Origin: Caulobacteraceae bacterium
Lineage (GTDB): Bacteria; Pseudomonadota; Alphaproteobacteria; Caulobacterales; Caulobacteraceae
DNA length: 34,927 nucleotides
Reading direction: 5' to 3'
Assembly: GCA_947476325.1 (NCBI GenBank)
Contig: CANJPZ010000024.1
Coordinates: 1-34,927, forward strand
Shown here: positions 15,824-24,049 of the stretch, in pieces
How positions within the stretch are numbered: the stretch's first letter is position 1
Layout of the letters: every line of letters begins with the position of its first letter
The notes under the pieces: model-generated
The model's database searches: none
Told to the model about the DNA's origin: nothing
What the model saw: the letters and a program-made list of their open reading frames with translations, nothing else
Position numbers and translations under genes: made by a program

Positions 15824-17497
15824 CTACATGTTCGGATAGTTGGGCCCGCCCCCGCCTTCCGGCGTCGTCCAGACGATATTCTGGGACGGGTCCTTGATGT
15901 CGCAGGTTTTGCAGTGGACGCAGTTCTGGGCGTTGATCTGGAACTTCGGGTTCTCGCCGGCCGCGTCATACAGCACTTCATAGACGCCGGCCGGACAGTA
16001 GAGCCGCGCCGGCTCGCCATATTTCGGCAAGTTGACTGCGATGGGAACCGAAGGGTCCTTCAGCTTCAGGTGCGCCGGCTGGTCTTCTTCATGATTGGTC
16101 GAGGACAGGAACACGCTGGACAGTTTGTCAAAGCTCAGCACGCCGTCCGGCTTGGGGTAGACAATGGGCGCATAGTCCTTGGCCAGGCCGGTGGACTCCG
16201 AGTCCGACTTGCCGTGCTTGAGCGTGCCGAACACCGAAAAGCCGCCCAGAAGCGATCCGCACCACATGTCAAACATGCCCAGCGCGCCGCCGATGGCGGT
16301 GCCGAACCGGGCCAGCAGCGGCTTGGCGTTGCGCACAAGGTGAAGCTCTTTGGCGACCCAAGAACGCTTGTAGGCGGCCGGGTATTCAACCAGCTCGTCG
16401 CCCCCGCGGCCGGCGGCGATGGCGGCGAAGGCGGCCTCGGCGGCCAGCATGCCGGTCTTCATGGCGTTGTGACTGCCCTTGATGCGCGGGACGTTTACAA
16501 AACCTGCCGAACAACCGATCAACGCCCCGCCCGGGAACACCAGTCGGGGCACCGACTGCTCGCCGCCCGACGTGATGGCCCGTGCGCCATAAGCAATGCG
16601 GCGGCCGCCTTCGAGATGGGGCCGCACAGCAGGGTGGTGCTTGAAGCGCTGGAACTCATCGAACGGCGAGATGAACGGGTTCTTGTAGTTCAGGTGCACC
16701 ACGTATCCGATGGACACATAGTTGTCCCCGAAGTGGTACATGAAGCTGCCGCCACCGGTGGCGTTGTTCAACGGCCAGCCGGTTGTGTGCTGCACCAGGC
16801 CCGGCTTGAAGTTGGCGTCCGGCACCTGCCACAGTTCCTTGATGCCCAGGCCGAACTTTTGCGGCTGGCTGTCGGCGCACAGGTCGAACTTGGCCTGGAT
16901 CACCTTGGCCAGCGAACCACGCACGCCTTCGCCGATGAAGACATACTTGCCGTGCAGCTCCATACCGGGCTGGTAGTCGGGTTTGTGGTGACCATCCTTG
17001 GCGATGCCGACGACGCCGACGACGACGCCCTTGACCGAACCATCTTCGCGCCAGACCAGGTCCGAGGCGGCGAAGCCGGGATAGATTTCCACGCCAAGCG
17101 CTTCGGCCTGCGCGCCCAGCCAGCGGCACAGGTTACCCAGCGAGGCGATATAGCAGCCGTCGTTGTGCATCAGCGGCGGCATGGCGAACATCGGCAGGGG
17201 CAATTCGCCGGACTCGCCCAGCAGCAGGAAACGGTCCTTGACGACCGGCGTTTCCAGCGGCGCGCCCTGTTCCTTCCAGTCGGGGATCAGTTCGTTCAGC
17301 GCCTTGGGGTCAATGACCGCGCCAGACAGGATATGGGCGCCGACCTCGGAGCCCTTTTCAAGAACGGCGACAGAGACTTCGCTTCCAGCCTGCGCGGCCA
17401 GTTGCTTCAGCCGTATCGCGGCGGCCAGCCCGGCAGGGCCCGCGCCAACGATGACGACATCGTACTCCATGGCGTCCCGTTCGACATCCTCAGCCAT
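15824..17497 (-). CDS. Electron transfer flavoprotein-ubiquinone oxidoreductase
   Basis: A 557-residue membrane-associated flavoprotein that passes electrons from ETF, for example during fatty-acid and amino-acid oxidation, to ubiquinone. The FAD Rossmann motif is VVIVGAGPAGLAAAIRL (14-30). Further blocks are GAHILSGAVIDPKAL, YVFIGEGVRGSLAKV and the FAD-closing GCSAGFVNVPRIKGSHNAMKTGMLAAE. The C-terminal ferredoxin-like domain holds four 4Fe-4S cysteines: one in CPAGVYEV (501), then CVHCKTC (526, 529, 532), ending TTPEGGGGPNYPNM as usual. ATG 17497 has GGGAG six bases upstream. It is divergent from the uracil-DNA glycosylase gene across 46 bp. No etfAB genes are in the window. Confidence 0.98.
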   Translation of the reverse strand: MAEDVERDAMEYDVVIVGAGPAGLAAAIRLKQLAAQAGSEVSVAVLEKGSEVGAHILSGAVIDPKALNELIPDWKEQGAPLETPVVKDRFLLLGESGELPLPMFAMPPLMHNDGCYIASLGNLCRWLGAQAEALGVEIYPGFAASDLVWREDGSVKGVVVGVVGIAKDGHHKPDYQPGMELHGKYVFIGEGVRGSLAKVIQAKFDLCADSQPQKFGLGIKELWQVPDANFKPGLVQHTTGWPLNNATGGGSFMYHFGDNYVSIGYVVHLNYKNPFISPFDEFQRFKHHPAVRPHLEGGRRIAYGARAITSGGEQSVPRLVFPGGALIGCSAGFVNVPRIKGSHNAMKTGMLAAEAAFAAIAAGRGGDELVEYPAAYKRSWVAKELHLVRNAKPLLARFGTAIGGALGMFDMWCGSLLGGFSVFGTLKHGKSDSESTGLAKDYAPIVYPKPDGVLSFDKLSSVFLSSTNHEEDQPAHLKLKDPSVPIAVNLPKYGEPARLYCPAGVYEVLYDAAGENPKFQINAQNCVHCKTCDIKDPSQNIVWTTPEGGGGPNYPNM

Positions 17498-17543
17498 GCC
17501 CGACTCCCGTTGATCTGATGGCCTTTCTAATCAAAGGTGACGC

Positions 17544-18374
17544 ATGGACGGTCAAGGGCAAACGGTGGAAAGTTCCGAAGCAAAGGCGCTGGAGGGTCTG
17601 CTGGCCTTCTGGGCGCAGTCCGGCGTCGATGCGACCTATGCCGATGCGCCGGTCAACCGGCTGGTCCAGACGCAAAGGCCCCGCCCTGTTCCACCGGCGC
17701 CAGTCGTCGCGCCGGTCCGGACCGTGACGGCCACGCCCGACGGGCCTGATGTCGCGAATGCCATAGCCGAGGCGACCGCCCTGGCGGCCGCAGCGCAGAA
17801 CCTGGACGAGCTGGCCCAAGCCATCGCGGCATTCGACGGCTGTCCCCTGAAATTCCAGGGCGCCACCCAGATGGTGTTCGCCCGGGGTGATCCGGCTGCC
17901 CCTGTGATGGTCATCGGCGAAGGCCCCGGCGGCGATGAGGACCGGCTAGGCGAGCCCTTCGTCGGACGGGCCGGGCAGCTGCTGGACAAGATGCTGGCCG
18001 CAGCCGGGCTCGAGGGCCGGGTTTTCATCACCAATACCGTCTTCTGGCGTCCTCCGGGCAACCGCACGCCAACGCCCAGCGAACAGGCAATTTGCAAACC
18101 GTTCCTCGATCGCGCCGTTTTTTTGATCAAACCTAAGTTACTACTGCTGGCGGGCGGGGCAGCCGCAAAGGCGGTTCTGGGCATCGACGAGGGCATTTTA
18201 AAGCTGCATGGACGCTGGTTTGAGTGGTCAAACGCTGAAAAGACTCTGCTTTTGCCAGCTTTGCCGACCCTTCACCCCTCTTTCCTGCTTCGCCAGCCCG
18301 GGGTTAAAAAGAAGGCGTGGTCAGACTTTTTAACCTTTGTGGAAAGACTTGATAGACCCGAAAGGGCGCCCTAG
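17544..18374 (+). CDS. Family 4-like uracil-DNA glycosylase, reduced Fe-S ligands
   Basis: A 276-residue protein with a long Pro/Ala-rich N-terminal extension (to about 85) and a glycosylase core. Motifs are VIGEGPGGDEDRLGEPFVGRAGQLLDKML (active-site loop, 123-151), TNTVFWRPPGNRTPTPSE and the minor-groove loop LPTLHPSFLLRQP (His 244). It removes uracil from DNA to start base-excision repair. Classic family 4 enzymes bind a 4Fe-4S cluster through four Cys. Here only Cys100 (FDGCPL) and Cys184 (AICKPF) remain: the first position reads Phe and the VKCRPP position reads Trp168. I recall similar alphaproteobacterial variants, so this may be a lineage form. ATG 17544 follows AAAGGTGACGC. The last 80 codons use TTA, CTA and AGA far more than the first part. 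Confidence 0.88.
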   Translation: MDGQGQTVESSEAKALEGLLAFWAQSGVDATYADAPVNRLVQTQRPRPVPPAPVVAPVRTVTATPDGPDVANAIAEATALAAAAQNLDELAQAIAAFDGCPLKFQGATQMVFARGDPAAPVMVIGEGPGGDEDRLGEPFVGRAGQLLDKMLAAAGLEGRVFITNTVFWRPPGNRTPTPSEQAICKPFLDRAVFLIKPKLLLLAGGAAAKAVLGIDEGILKLHGRWFEWSNAEKTLLLPALPTLHPSFLLRQPGVKKKAWSDFLTFVERLDRPERAP

Positions 18375-18415
18375 TCGTAGGCTCCTTGGGGGAGCTAGGC
18401 GGGAATAACCTGAAG

Positions 18416-19681
18416 ATGAACATGAACATGCGTGCGATTCTAGCTGTTAGTCTGTCTCTTGGCTTGGTGATTTCGGGCCCGAGCTTGGCCAAATCCGCGA
18501 GGACTGTTCACAAGGCCGCCGCTCACAAGACCACCTCCCAAAAGGTCTCGACCAAAACCAGCAAGCGCAAGACGGTGCGCCGGCCTGATCCGGGCTTTGT
18601 CGCCCGCGACGCCTATTACAGCGGCGACTTTCAGAAGGCCTATCCGCTCGCAGTCCAATCCGGCGAGAAATGGGTGGCCGCCCTCTCCGCCTACCGCCTT
18701 TCGGACTATTCCAACGCCTACAGCCTGTTCAAGGGCGTCGCCGAAGACATGAGCGGCGATGCCTGGCTGCGGTCCGGCGCCGCCTTCTGGGCCTCGCGCG
18801 CCGCTGTGGCGGCCGGCCTGCCCGAGGAAGAATCAACCTGGCTGACCACCGCGGCCAGCAATCCCTGGACCTTCTATGGCATGGTCGCCGAGGCCAAGCT
18901 GGGTATGGACCCGACAGCGACGTTCGCGTCCAAGGTCATCGCCCCCGATCAACGTCTGGCTGAAGCCAGCGATCCCATCGCCATGCTCATCCGCGCCTCG
19001 ACCGTTGATGTTGATGCGGTCATGGCCCGCACCGGCGATACCGGTTCGACCGCCTATCCGACCCCGGACCTGGCCCCGGCCGGCGGCTTCACCATCGATC
19101 CGGCCCTGGTTTACGCCGTGGTTCGTCAGGAAAGCCGATTCAACGCCACGGCCCATTCACGGGTCGGGGCACGCGGTCTGATGCAACTGATGCCGCAGAC
19201 GGCGGCCTTTACCGCCGGCGACAGCCGCTTCCGCACCGACCGCAGCCTGCTCAACGATCCGGAAACCAACCTCAAGCTGGGGCAGGACTATATCAATCTT
19301 CTGGCCAACGACATGGTCGGCGACGACCTGTTAAAGGTGATTGCGGCCTATAACGGTGGTCCGCAAGCGGTGCTGAAAACCCTCGACCGTGTCGGCGGTG
19401 ATTCCGACCCCTTCCTGTTCATCGAAAGCCTGCCGGCCAAGGAGACCCGCGACTACGTGGAAAAGGTCGTGGCCGGCTACTGGCTCTATCGCCGCCAGTT
19501 CGGTCAGGAGACGCCGTCTCTGGCCGCCCTGGCCCGCGGCGAGCAGCAGGTCTCGATCAATTATGACCGCTCAGTCCTGAATCAGGCCCCGCGCTCCGTT
19601 CAGGCGCCCAGCTTTACCAATTCGCTGCTGACCCCGGTGTCCACCTCGGCCACCGCCATCGACCGGCCCCGCCTGTTTTAG
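18416..19681 (+). CDS. Lytic transglycosylase with SLT domain
   Basis: A 421-residue exported peptidoglycan lyase. A signal-like hydrophobic segment (RAILAVSLSLGLVISGPSLA) is followed by a basic Lys/Thr-rich linker (residues 27-56). An alpha-helical region with TPR-like pairs then leads to the catalytic SLT domain: TIDPALVYAVVRQESRFNATAHS with catalytic Glu239, GARGLMQLMPQTA, NLKLGQDYINLL, VIAAYNGGPQAV and the closing ESLPAKETRDYVEKV. It cleaves the glycan strand to 1,6-anhydro-muramyl ends. The ATG at 18416 has GGCGGGA about 10 bases upstream; in-frame ATGs also lie at 18422 and 18428. It follows the glycosylase by 41 bp, and its last 111 bp are antisense to a converging gene. Confidence 0.95.
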   Translation: MNMNMRAILAVSLSLGLVISGPSLAKSARTVHKAAAHKTTSQKVSTKTSKRKTVRRPDPGFVARDAYYSGDFQKAYPLAVQSGEKWVAALSAYRLSDYSNAYSLFKGVAEDMSGDAWLRSGAAFWASRAAVAAGLPEEESTWLTTAASNPWTFYGMVAEAKLGMDPTATFASKVIAPDQRLAEASDPIAMLIRASTVDVDAVMARTGDTGSTAYPTPDLAPAGGFTIDPALVYAVVRQESRFNATAHSRVGARGLMQLMPQTAAFTAGDSRFRTDRSLLNDPETNLKLGQDYINLLANDMVGDDLLKVIAAYNGGPQAVLKTLDRVGGDSDPFLFIESLPAKETRDYVEKVVAGYWLYRRQFGQETPSLAALARGEQQVSINYDRSVLNQAPRSVQAPSFTNSLLTPVSTSATAIDRPRLF

Positions 19682-20068
19682 AAACAGCTCGGCCCGCGCG
19701 CCGGGCGCAAACAGCTTCGACCACAGACCACCGCCCTCACGCGCGAGGGTGATGCGTACAGCTGATCGCCGCGCGCTGACGTGTGTGCGCACCGCCGTCT
19801 CCCAGCCTCGCTCCAGCACCACCTGCGGGTCCAGCACCAGCAGCCAGGGTCCTTTGGCCAGCGCGGCGGCCTGATCGAGACCGCCCTCGAAGGTGGTTAC
19901 GACCCGGGCGCCGGCATCTTCGGCGATTTCCAGGGTCTCATCGGTCGATCCGCCATCGACGATGATCAGCTCGCGGATCAGCCCTTCCATAGAGGCCGGC
20001 ACCAGCGGCGACAGACAGGCCACAAGGCGGGCCGCATCATTCAGCGTAGGGATTATGACCGTGATCAT
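19571..20068 (-). CDS. Short family 2 glycosyltransferase, possibly truncated
   Basis: A 165-residue protein whose N-terminus is a clear GT-A nucleotide-sugar fold: MITVIIPTLNDAARL, LIRELIIVDGGSTDETLEIAEDAGARVV, and ALAKGPWLLVLDPQVVLERGW in place of the usual DxD segment. The specificity is unknown. GT2 domains of this type usually run past 200 residues, with a conserved acceptor region. Here the last 37 residues (QAGPVDGGGRGGHRG onward) are antisense to the transglycosylase gene and look like shadow sequence. The real gene may have lost its 3' end or the extension may be tolerated. ATG 20068 lies 45 bp after the helicase stop, so they may be cotranscribed. Confidence 0.7.
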   Translation of the reverse strand: MITVIIPTLNDAARLVACLSPLVPASMEGLIRELIIVDGGSTDETLEIAEDAGARVVTTFEGGLDQAAALAKGPWLLVLDPQVVLERGWETAVRTHVSARRSAVRITLAREGGGLWSKLFAPGARAELFLKQAGPVDGGGRGGHRGQQRIGKAGRLNGARGLIQD

Positions 20069-20113
20069 GCCGCCCGCTTGAAGCCGCCCGCCCGTCCAAG
20101 GTCAACAGAAAGC

Positions 20114-21973
20114 CTAGTTCGCCTTGCGGGCCTTGAACTTCTTCTTTTTCCAAGGAGTTGGCGCGCCATCAGCGGCCTCAGGACGCCAGGGTGCCTTGGG
20201 CGCGGCCGGCGCATCTGGTTTGGGGCCGGGCCGGGGCTCGAAATGCTTCTTCGGCGGGACCGGCGCGCCGGCTTCGGGCGCGGCTTCCTCATAGGACTTG
20301 CGATAGCGTGAGGACGAGACGCTGCGGTCGCGCTGGGGCGGCGGAGAATTGTCTTCCAGACGATGGATCTTGCCACCGTCGCCGTCGGTCTTGGTGGCGA
20401 CCGCCTCGAACTTTTCGACCGCCTCCGCGGCGATCTGGAAGCGGGTTTCGCGCTCGAAGATGCGGATGGCGCCGATCTCGCGCTTGGTCAGGTGGCCGCG
20501 GCGGCAGATCATCGGCAGGATCCAGCGGGCCTCGGCGTTCTTGTTGCGGCCCAGATCGATGCGATACCAGACCGCGTCCTCGAATCCGGCGCGCGGCGCC
20601 TCGACACGATCCTGATCCTTGTCCCCGCCCCGCGGCCTGTCTTCGCGCGGAACGTAGGCGCGCGGTTCTGGCTCGGAATCGGCCAAGTCTTCCGGCGCCG
20701 GCATGCGGGCGCGGGCCAGGCGGATATAGGCTGCGGCGATGGCCTCGGGCGAGCGCTGGGCCATCAGGGCGTAGGCCAGCGCCACGTCCTGCTCGCTGGC
20801 CTCGGCGGCGGGGGTCACGTCCTCGATCAGCCGGGCCTGATCCTGGGCGCGAATATCCTCGGCGGTGGGCGCGCCCTGCCAGGTGGCCTCGATGCGGGCG
20901 AATTTCAGCAGCTGTTCCAGCCGCCGCCGCTTGGGGTGCGGGGCCAGGATGACGCAGACGCCCTTGCGCCCGGCCCGGCCCGTTCGGCCAGAGCGGTGCT
21001 GGAGGGTGTCCTGGTTGGTCGGCAGGTCGGCGTGGATGACCAGATCAAGGTCGGGGATGTCGATCCCGCGTGCGGCGACGTCGGTGGCCACGCAAACCCG
21101 GGCGCGGCGGTCGCGCAGGGCCTGTAGCGCGTGGCTGCGTTCGGCCTGGCTCAGCTCACCGGACAGGGCGACGACCGAGAAGCCGCGCTCGACCAGATTG
21201 GCGTGCAGTTTGCGCACGCCCTCACGGGTCGAACAAAAGACGATGGCGGCGCTGGAATCGAAGAAGCGCAGCACATTGACCACCGCCAGCTCGACCTCGC
21301 TGGGGGCGATGCGCACGGCGCGATAGTCGATGTCGCCGGCCGCCGCCTCACCTGCCCCCACGGTCAGGCGCAGGGCGTCGCGCTGGTAGGCGCCGGCCAT
21401 ATTGACGATGGCGCGCGGCAGGGTGGCCGAAAACAGCAGGGTTCGGCGCGAGTTCGGCGTCGCGTCGAGAATCTCTTCCAGCTCTTCCTTGAATCCCAGG
21501 TCGAGCATCTCATCGGCCTCGTCGAGCACGACGCAGCCCAGTTCACTTAAGCGCAGCTGGCCGCGCTCCAGGTGGTCGCGCAGGCGGCCCGGGGTTCCGA
21601 CCACGATGTGACAGCCCTGATCCAGGGCCCGGCGCTCGGCGCGCGGGTCCATGCCGCCGACGCAGGCGACGACGCGGGCGGTTGGATAGAGCCATGCCAG
21701 TTCGCTCTGCACCTGCATGGCCAGCTCGCGGGTCGGGGCGATGGCCAGGGCTGAAGGCGCGCCGGCCGGCACCATGGCCCCGTCCTTGCGCAGGGTCTCG
21801 GCCAGCAGCAGACCATAGGCCACCGTCTTGCCCGAACCGGTGCGGGCCGAGACCAGCAGGTCGCGCCCCAGGGTCTCAGGCTCCAGCACCGCCATTTGCA
21901 CGGGGGTCAGGGTCGTATAGCCACGCGCGGTGAGCGCCGTGGCCAGCGTCGGATCGATCGTATCGGGGAACAT
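20114..21973 (-). CDS. DEAD-box RNA helicase with DbpA-like RNA-binding domain
   Basis: A 619-residue ATP-dependent RNA helicase. Motifs in order are the Q motif (GYTTLTPVQMAVL, 19-30), ARTGSGKT (43-50), PTRELA (80-85), VGTPGRL, DEAD (151-154), SAT, then the second RecA domain with ATDVAARGIDIP and QHRSGRTGRAGRKG. After a charged linker comes a DbpA-type RNA-binding domain (about 469-527, WYRIDLGRNKNAEARWILPMI), then a disordered, basic Lys/Pro-rich tail (FKARKAN end). DbpA-like proteins act on 23S rRNA during 50S assembly; that role here is inferred. ATG 21973 begins the Q-motif domain; an open frame to 22111 adds residues that do not fit and overlaps the divergent gene. Confidence 0.95.
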   Translation of the reverse strand: MFPDTIDPTLATALTARGYTTLTPVQMAVLEPETLGRDLLVSARTGSGKTVAYGLLLAETLRKDGAMVPAGAPSALAIAPTRELAMQVQSELAWLYPTARVVACVGGMDPRAERRALDQGCHIVVGTPGRLRDHLERGQLRLSELGCVVLDEADEMLDLGFKEELEEILDATPNSRRTLLFSATLPRAIVNMAGAYQRDALRLTVGAGEAAAGDIDYRAVRIAPSEVELAVVNVLRFFDSSAAIVFCSTREGVRKLHANLVERGFSVVALSGELSQAERSHALQALRDRRARVCVATDVAARGIDIPDLDLVIHADLPTNQDTLQHRSGRTGRAGRKGVCVILAPHPKRRRLEQLLKFARIEATWQGAPTAEDIRAQDQARLIEDVTPAAEASEQDVALAYALMAQRSPEAIAAAYIRLARARMPAPEDLADSEPEPRAYVPREDRPRGGDKDQDRVEAPRAGFEDAVWYRIDLGRNKNAEARWILPMICRRGHLTKREIGAIRIFERETRFQIAAEAVEKFEAVATKTDGDGGKIHRLEDNSPPPQRDRSVSSSRYRKSYEEAAPEAGAPVPPKKHFEPRPGPKPDAPAAPKAPWRPEAADGAPTPWKKKKFKARKAN

Positions 21974-22103
21974 GGCGCGGTCTGTAGTCGATAAAGGCGG
22001 CGAGGGATAGGCGGGCGACGTCGAACAAGCCATCCCGCTAAATGAATCGAAACCCTGGCCTGAGACATTGCGACGGACGTCCCAAAGCAGAAGGCTCAGA
22101 CGG

Positions 22104-22832
22104 ATGAACATTTCCAGCGCCTATGCGCCCGCCGGCGCAGCGGGGCTACCGATTGCGACGCGCAAGAGCGCGCCAAGGCTCGCGCCGCAAGCGCCTGATC
22201 GCGACGAGGTCAAGGCCGACGTCGCAAAGGTGCTGTCCAGTTCCTCGCTTGCGGCGCCGGTGAAGAAGAAGGAACTGGCGCGGGCCCGCGTGCAGCAGAT
22301 CATCGAGCGCCTGAAGGTGCTGAAAAAGCTCTTCGCCTATGACCCGAAACAGATGGCCAGGGCCCTGGCCCAGATCTTCAAGGAGCTGAAATCGGCGGTG
22401 AAGGACTACGCCAGGGCTGGCGGCGATGAGCTGTCCCTGGCGGGCGAAGCGGCCGGCGCGGCGACCACGCCGCCAGCGGCCGCGCCGACGTCCGGCGCCG
22501 CACCGGGTACGCCCCCGGCGGACCCTGTAGCAGCGGCCCCGGCCAGCGACCATGCGCTATATGACGCCGTGGTTGGCGAGGTGCGCAAATCCGTCGGTGA
22601 GGACGGCTTGCAGTTCCTCAAGGAGATGCGGGCCCTGACCAATGACATCGCAAAACTGCTCGAGACCGCCCACATCCAGGCCAGGGCGAAGAAGCCTGAA
22701 AAAGACCTGACCAACGCCGTGGAAGACGCCGACACCGCGCTGCAGGACCTGCGCAAGGAAATGGCCGACGCCGAACAGGACATTCACAACGCGGTCCCGA
22801 CGGCCGGAATGAGGCTGTCGATCGCCGCCTGA
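22104..22832 (+). CDS. Uncharacterised helical protein
   Basis: A 242-residue protein that I do not recognise by function. There is no signal peptide or membrane segment. Two helical parts are joined by an Ala/Pro/Thr-rich linker (about residues 118-152). The first part is basic and amphipathic (ARARVQQIIERLKVLKKLFAYDPKQMARALAQIFKELKSAVKDYA), and the second is acidic-basic coiled coil (EVRKSVGEDGLQFLKEMRALTNDIAKLLE, LQDLRKEMADAEQDIHNAV). I chose ATG 22104, where AGAAGG lies about 12 bases upstream, over TTG 22068. It is divergent from the helicase gene and 49 bp before the radical SAM gene. The layout suggests a cytoplasmic adaptor or assembly protein; this is a guess from composition only. 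Confidence 0.72.
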   Translation: MNISSAYAPAGAAGLPIATRKSAPRLAPQAPDRDEVKADVAKVLSSSSLAAPVKKKELARARVQQIIERLKVLKKLFAYDPKQMARALAQIFKELKSAVKDYARAGGDELSLAGEAAGAATTPPAAAPTSGAAPGTPPADPVAAAPASDHALYDAVVGEVRKSVGEDGLQFLKEMRALTNDIAKLLETAHIQARAKKPEKDLTNAVEDADTALQDLRKEMADAEQDIHNAVPTAGMRLSIAA

Positions 22833-22881
22833 AGTCGGCATTAGTTCTTGTTTTGTTCACTTCCCGGCCTATCCTTGATGG

Positions 22882-23964
22882 ATGAGCAAACCTCCAAATA
22901 GCGCCGTCCGTGGCCGCGGCGCAGTCACCAACGCCTCCGGCCGCTACGAGATGATGGCGCGCGAAGCCTTCGACGACGGCTGGGGCGAGGACGAGGACGC
23001 GCCGGTCAAGCTGGCCACCACCCTCACCCGCGAGGCCGCCCGCACCATCCTGTCGCGCAACGACAGCCCCGACATTGGCTTTGACCGCTCGATCAATCCC
23101 TACCGGGGCTGCGAGCACGGCTGCATCTACTGCTACGCCAGGCCCGCCCACGCCTATATGGGCCTGTCGCCGGGGCTGGATTTCGAGACGAAGCTGTTCT
23201 TCAAGCCGGATGCGGCGAAGCTTCTGGAAAGGGAGCTTTCGAAGAAGGGGTACAAGCCCGATCGCGTCCATATCGGCGGCAATACCGATCCCTATCAGCC
23301 AGCCGAACGCAAACTGAAGATTACTCGCGGGGTGCTTGAGGTGCTGGAGCGGTTCGGCCACCCCTTGTCGGTGATCACCAAATCCAACCTTATCGTGCGC
23401 GACACCGACATTCTGGGCCAGATGGCCGCACGAGGCCTGGCAAGCGCAGCGATTTCAGTGACCACGCTGGATCGTTCCCTGGCCCGGGCCATGGAGCCGC
23501 GCGCGGCGACGCCGGCCAAGCGGCTGGAGGCTATTGCGAGGCTGTCAGAGGCCGGCGTGCCGGTGGGGATCATGTTCGCTCCCGCCATCCCAGGCTTGAA
23601 TGACCACGAGATGGAAGCCGTTCTGGAAGCGGGCGCTACGGCCGGGGCTCGGTGGGCCAGCTATGTCACCCTGCGCCTGCCGCTGGAAATCAAGGACCTG
23701 TTCCGCGAATGGCTTGAAGAGGCGCGCCCGGACCGGGCCAGGCGGATCATGTCCCTGGTGCGCCAGGCGCGCGGCGGCCTCGACTACGATCCCCGCTGGG
23801 GCAGCCGCATGGTGGGAACCGGCCCGGTGGCAGACCTGCTGCGAGCCCGGTTTTCGGTGGCGGTAAAAAAGTACGGCCTGATCCGCGCCGGCGGCGGCGC
23901 GGCTGACGTCAGCCAGTTTCGTGTACCAGCAAAGACCGGCGATCAGGGCGACCTGTTCGGTTGA
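22882..23964 (+). CDS. PA0069-family radical SAM protein
   Basis: A 360-residue radical SAM enzyme of the group related to spore photoproduct lyase. The cluster motif is CEHGCIYCYA, a C-x3-C-x2-C arrangement at residues 77, 81 and 84, inside FDRSINPYRGC. Other family blocks are HIGGNTDPYQPAERKLKITRGVLEVL, VITKSNLIVRDTDIL, SVTTLDRSLARAMEPRAATPAKRLEAIA and MFAPAIPGLNDHEM. A SplB-like role on damaged nucleic acid has been suggested for such proteins, but no substrate is established. The extreme C-terminus reads QGDLFG, resembling the QL(S/D)LF sliding-clamp motif. ATG 22882 has only a weak TGATGG upstream. Confidence 0.92.
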   Translation: MSKPPNSAVRGRGAVTNASGRYEMMAREAFDDGWGEDEDAPVKLATTLTREAARTILSRNDSPDIGFDRSINPYRGCEHGCIYCYARPAHAYMGLSPGLDFETKLFFKPDAAKLLERELSKKGYKPDRVHIGGNTDPYQPAERKLKITRGVLEVLERFGHPLSVITKSNLIVRDTDILGQMAARGLASAAISVTTLDRSLARAMEPRAATPAKRLEAIARLSEAGVPVGIMFAPAIPGLNDHEMEAVLEAGATAGARWASYVTLRLPLEIKDLFREWLEEARPDRARRIMSLVRQARGGLDYDPRWGSRMVGTGPVADLLRARFSVAVKKYGLIRAGGGAADVSQFRVPAKTGDQGDLFG

Positions 23965-24000
23965 CGACCGGGTGAGAAACGGCGCTTCAGCGCGAAAAAA

Positions 24001-24049
24001 AAGCAAGAAAACCACAAAGGCGCAAAGGATGCACAAAGAACACGAAGAG
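24001..24049 (+). repeat. Left inverted repeat of the GxxExxY element
   Basis: An A-rich purine tract with repeated AAAGG/CACAAAG/CACGAAG units. It is an imperfect inverted copy of 24433-24480. Comparing the two, AAGAAAACC is identical and 26 of the next 34 bases match. The repeat contains the AAAGG that serves as ribosome-binding site and the start codon of the gene it bounds. Confidence 0.75.

Noticed and set aside
15914-17518. A 534-codon plus-strand frame opposite the ETF-QO gene
   Set aside because: It is a shadow of a high-GC gene. The opposite strand gives full ETF-QO motifs, and this frame has no recognisable domain.
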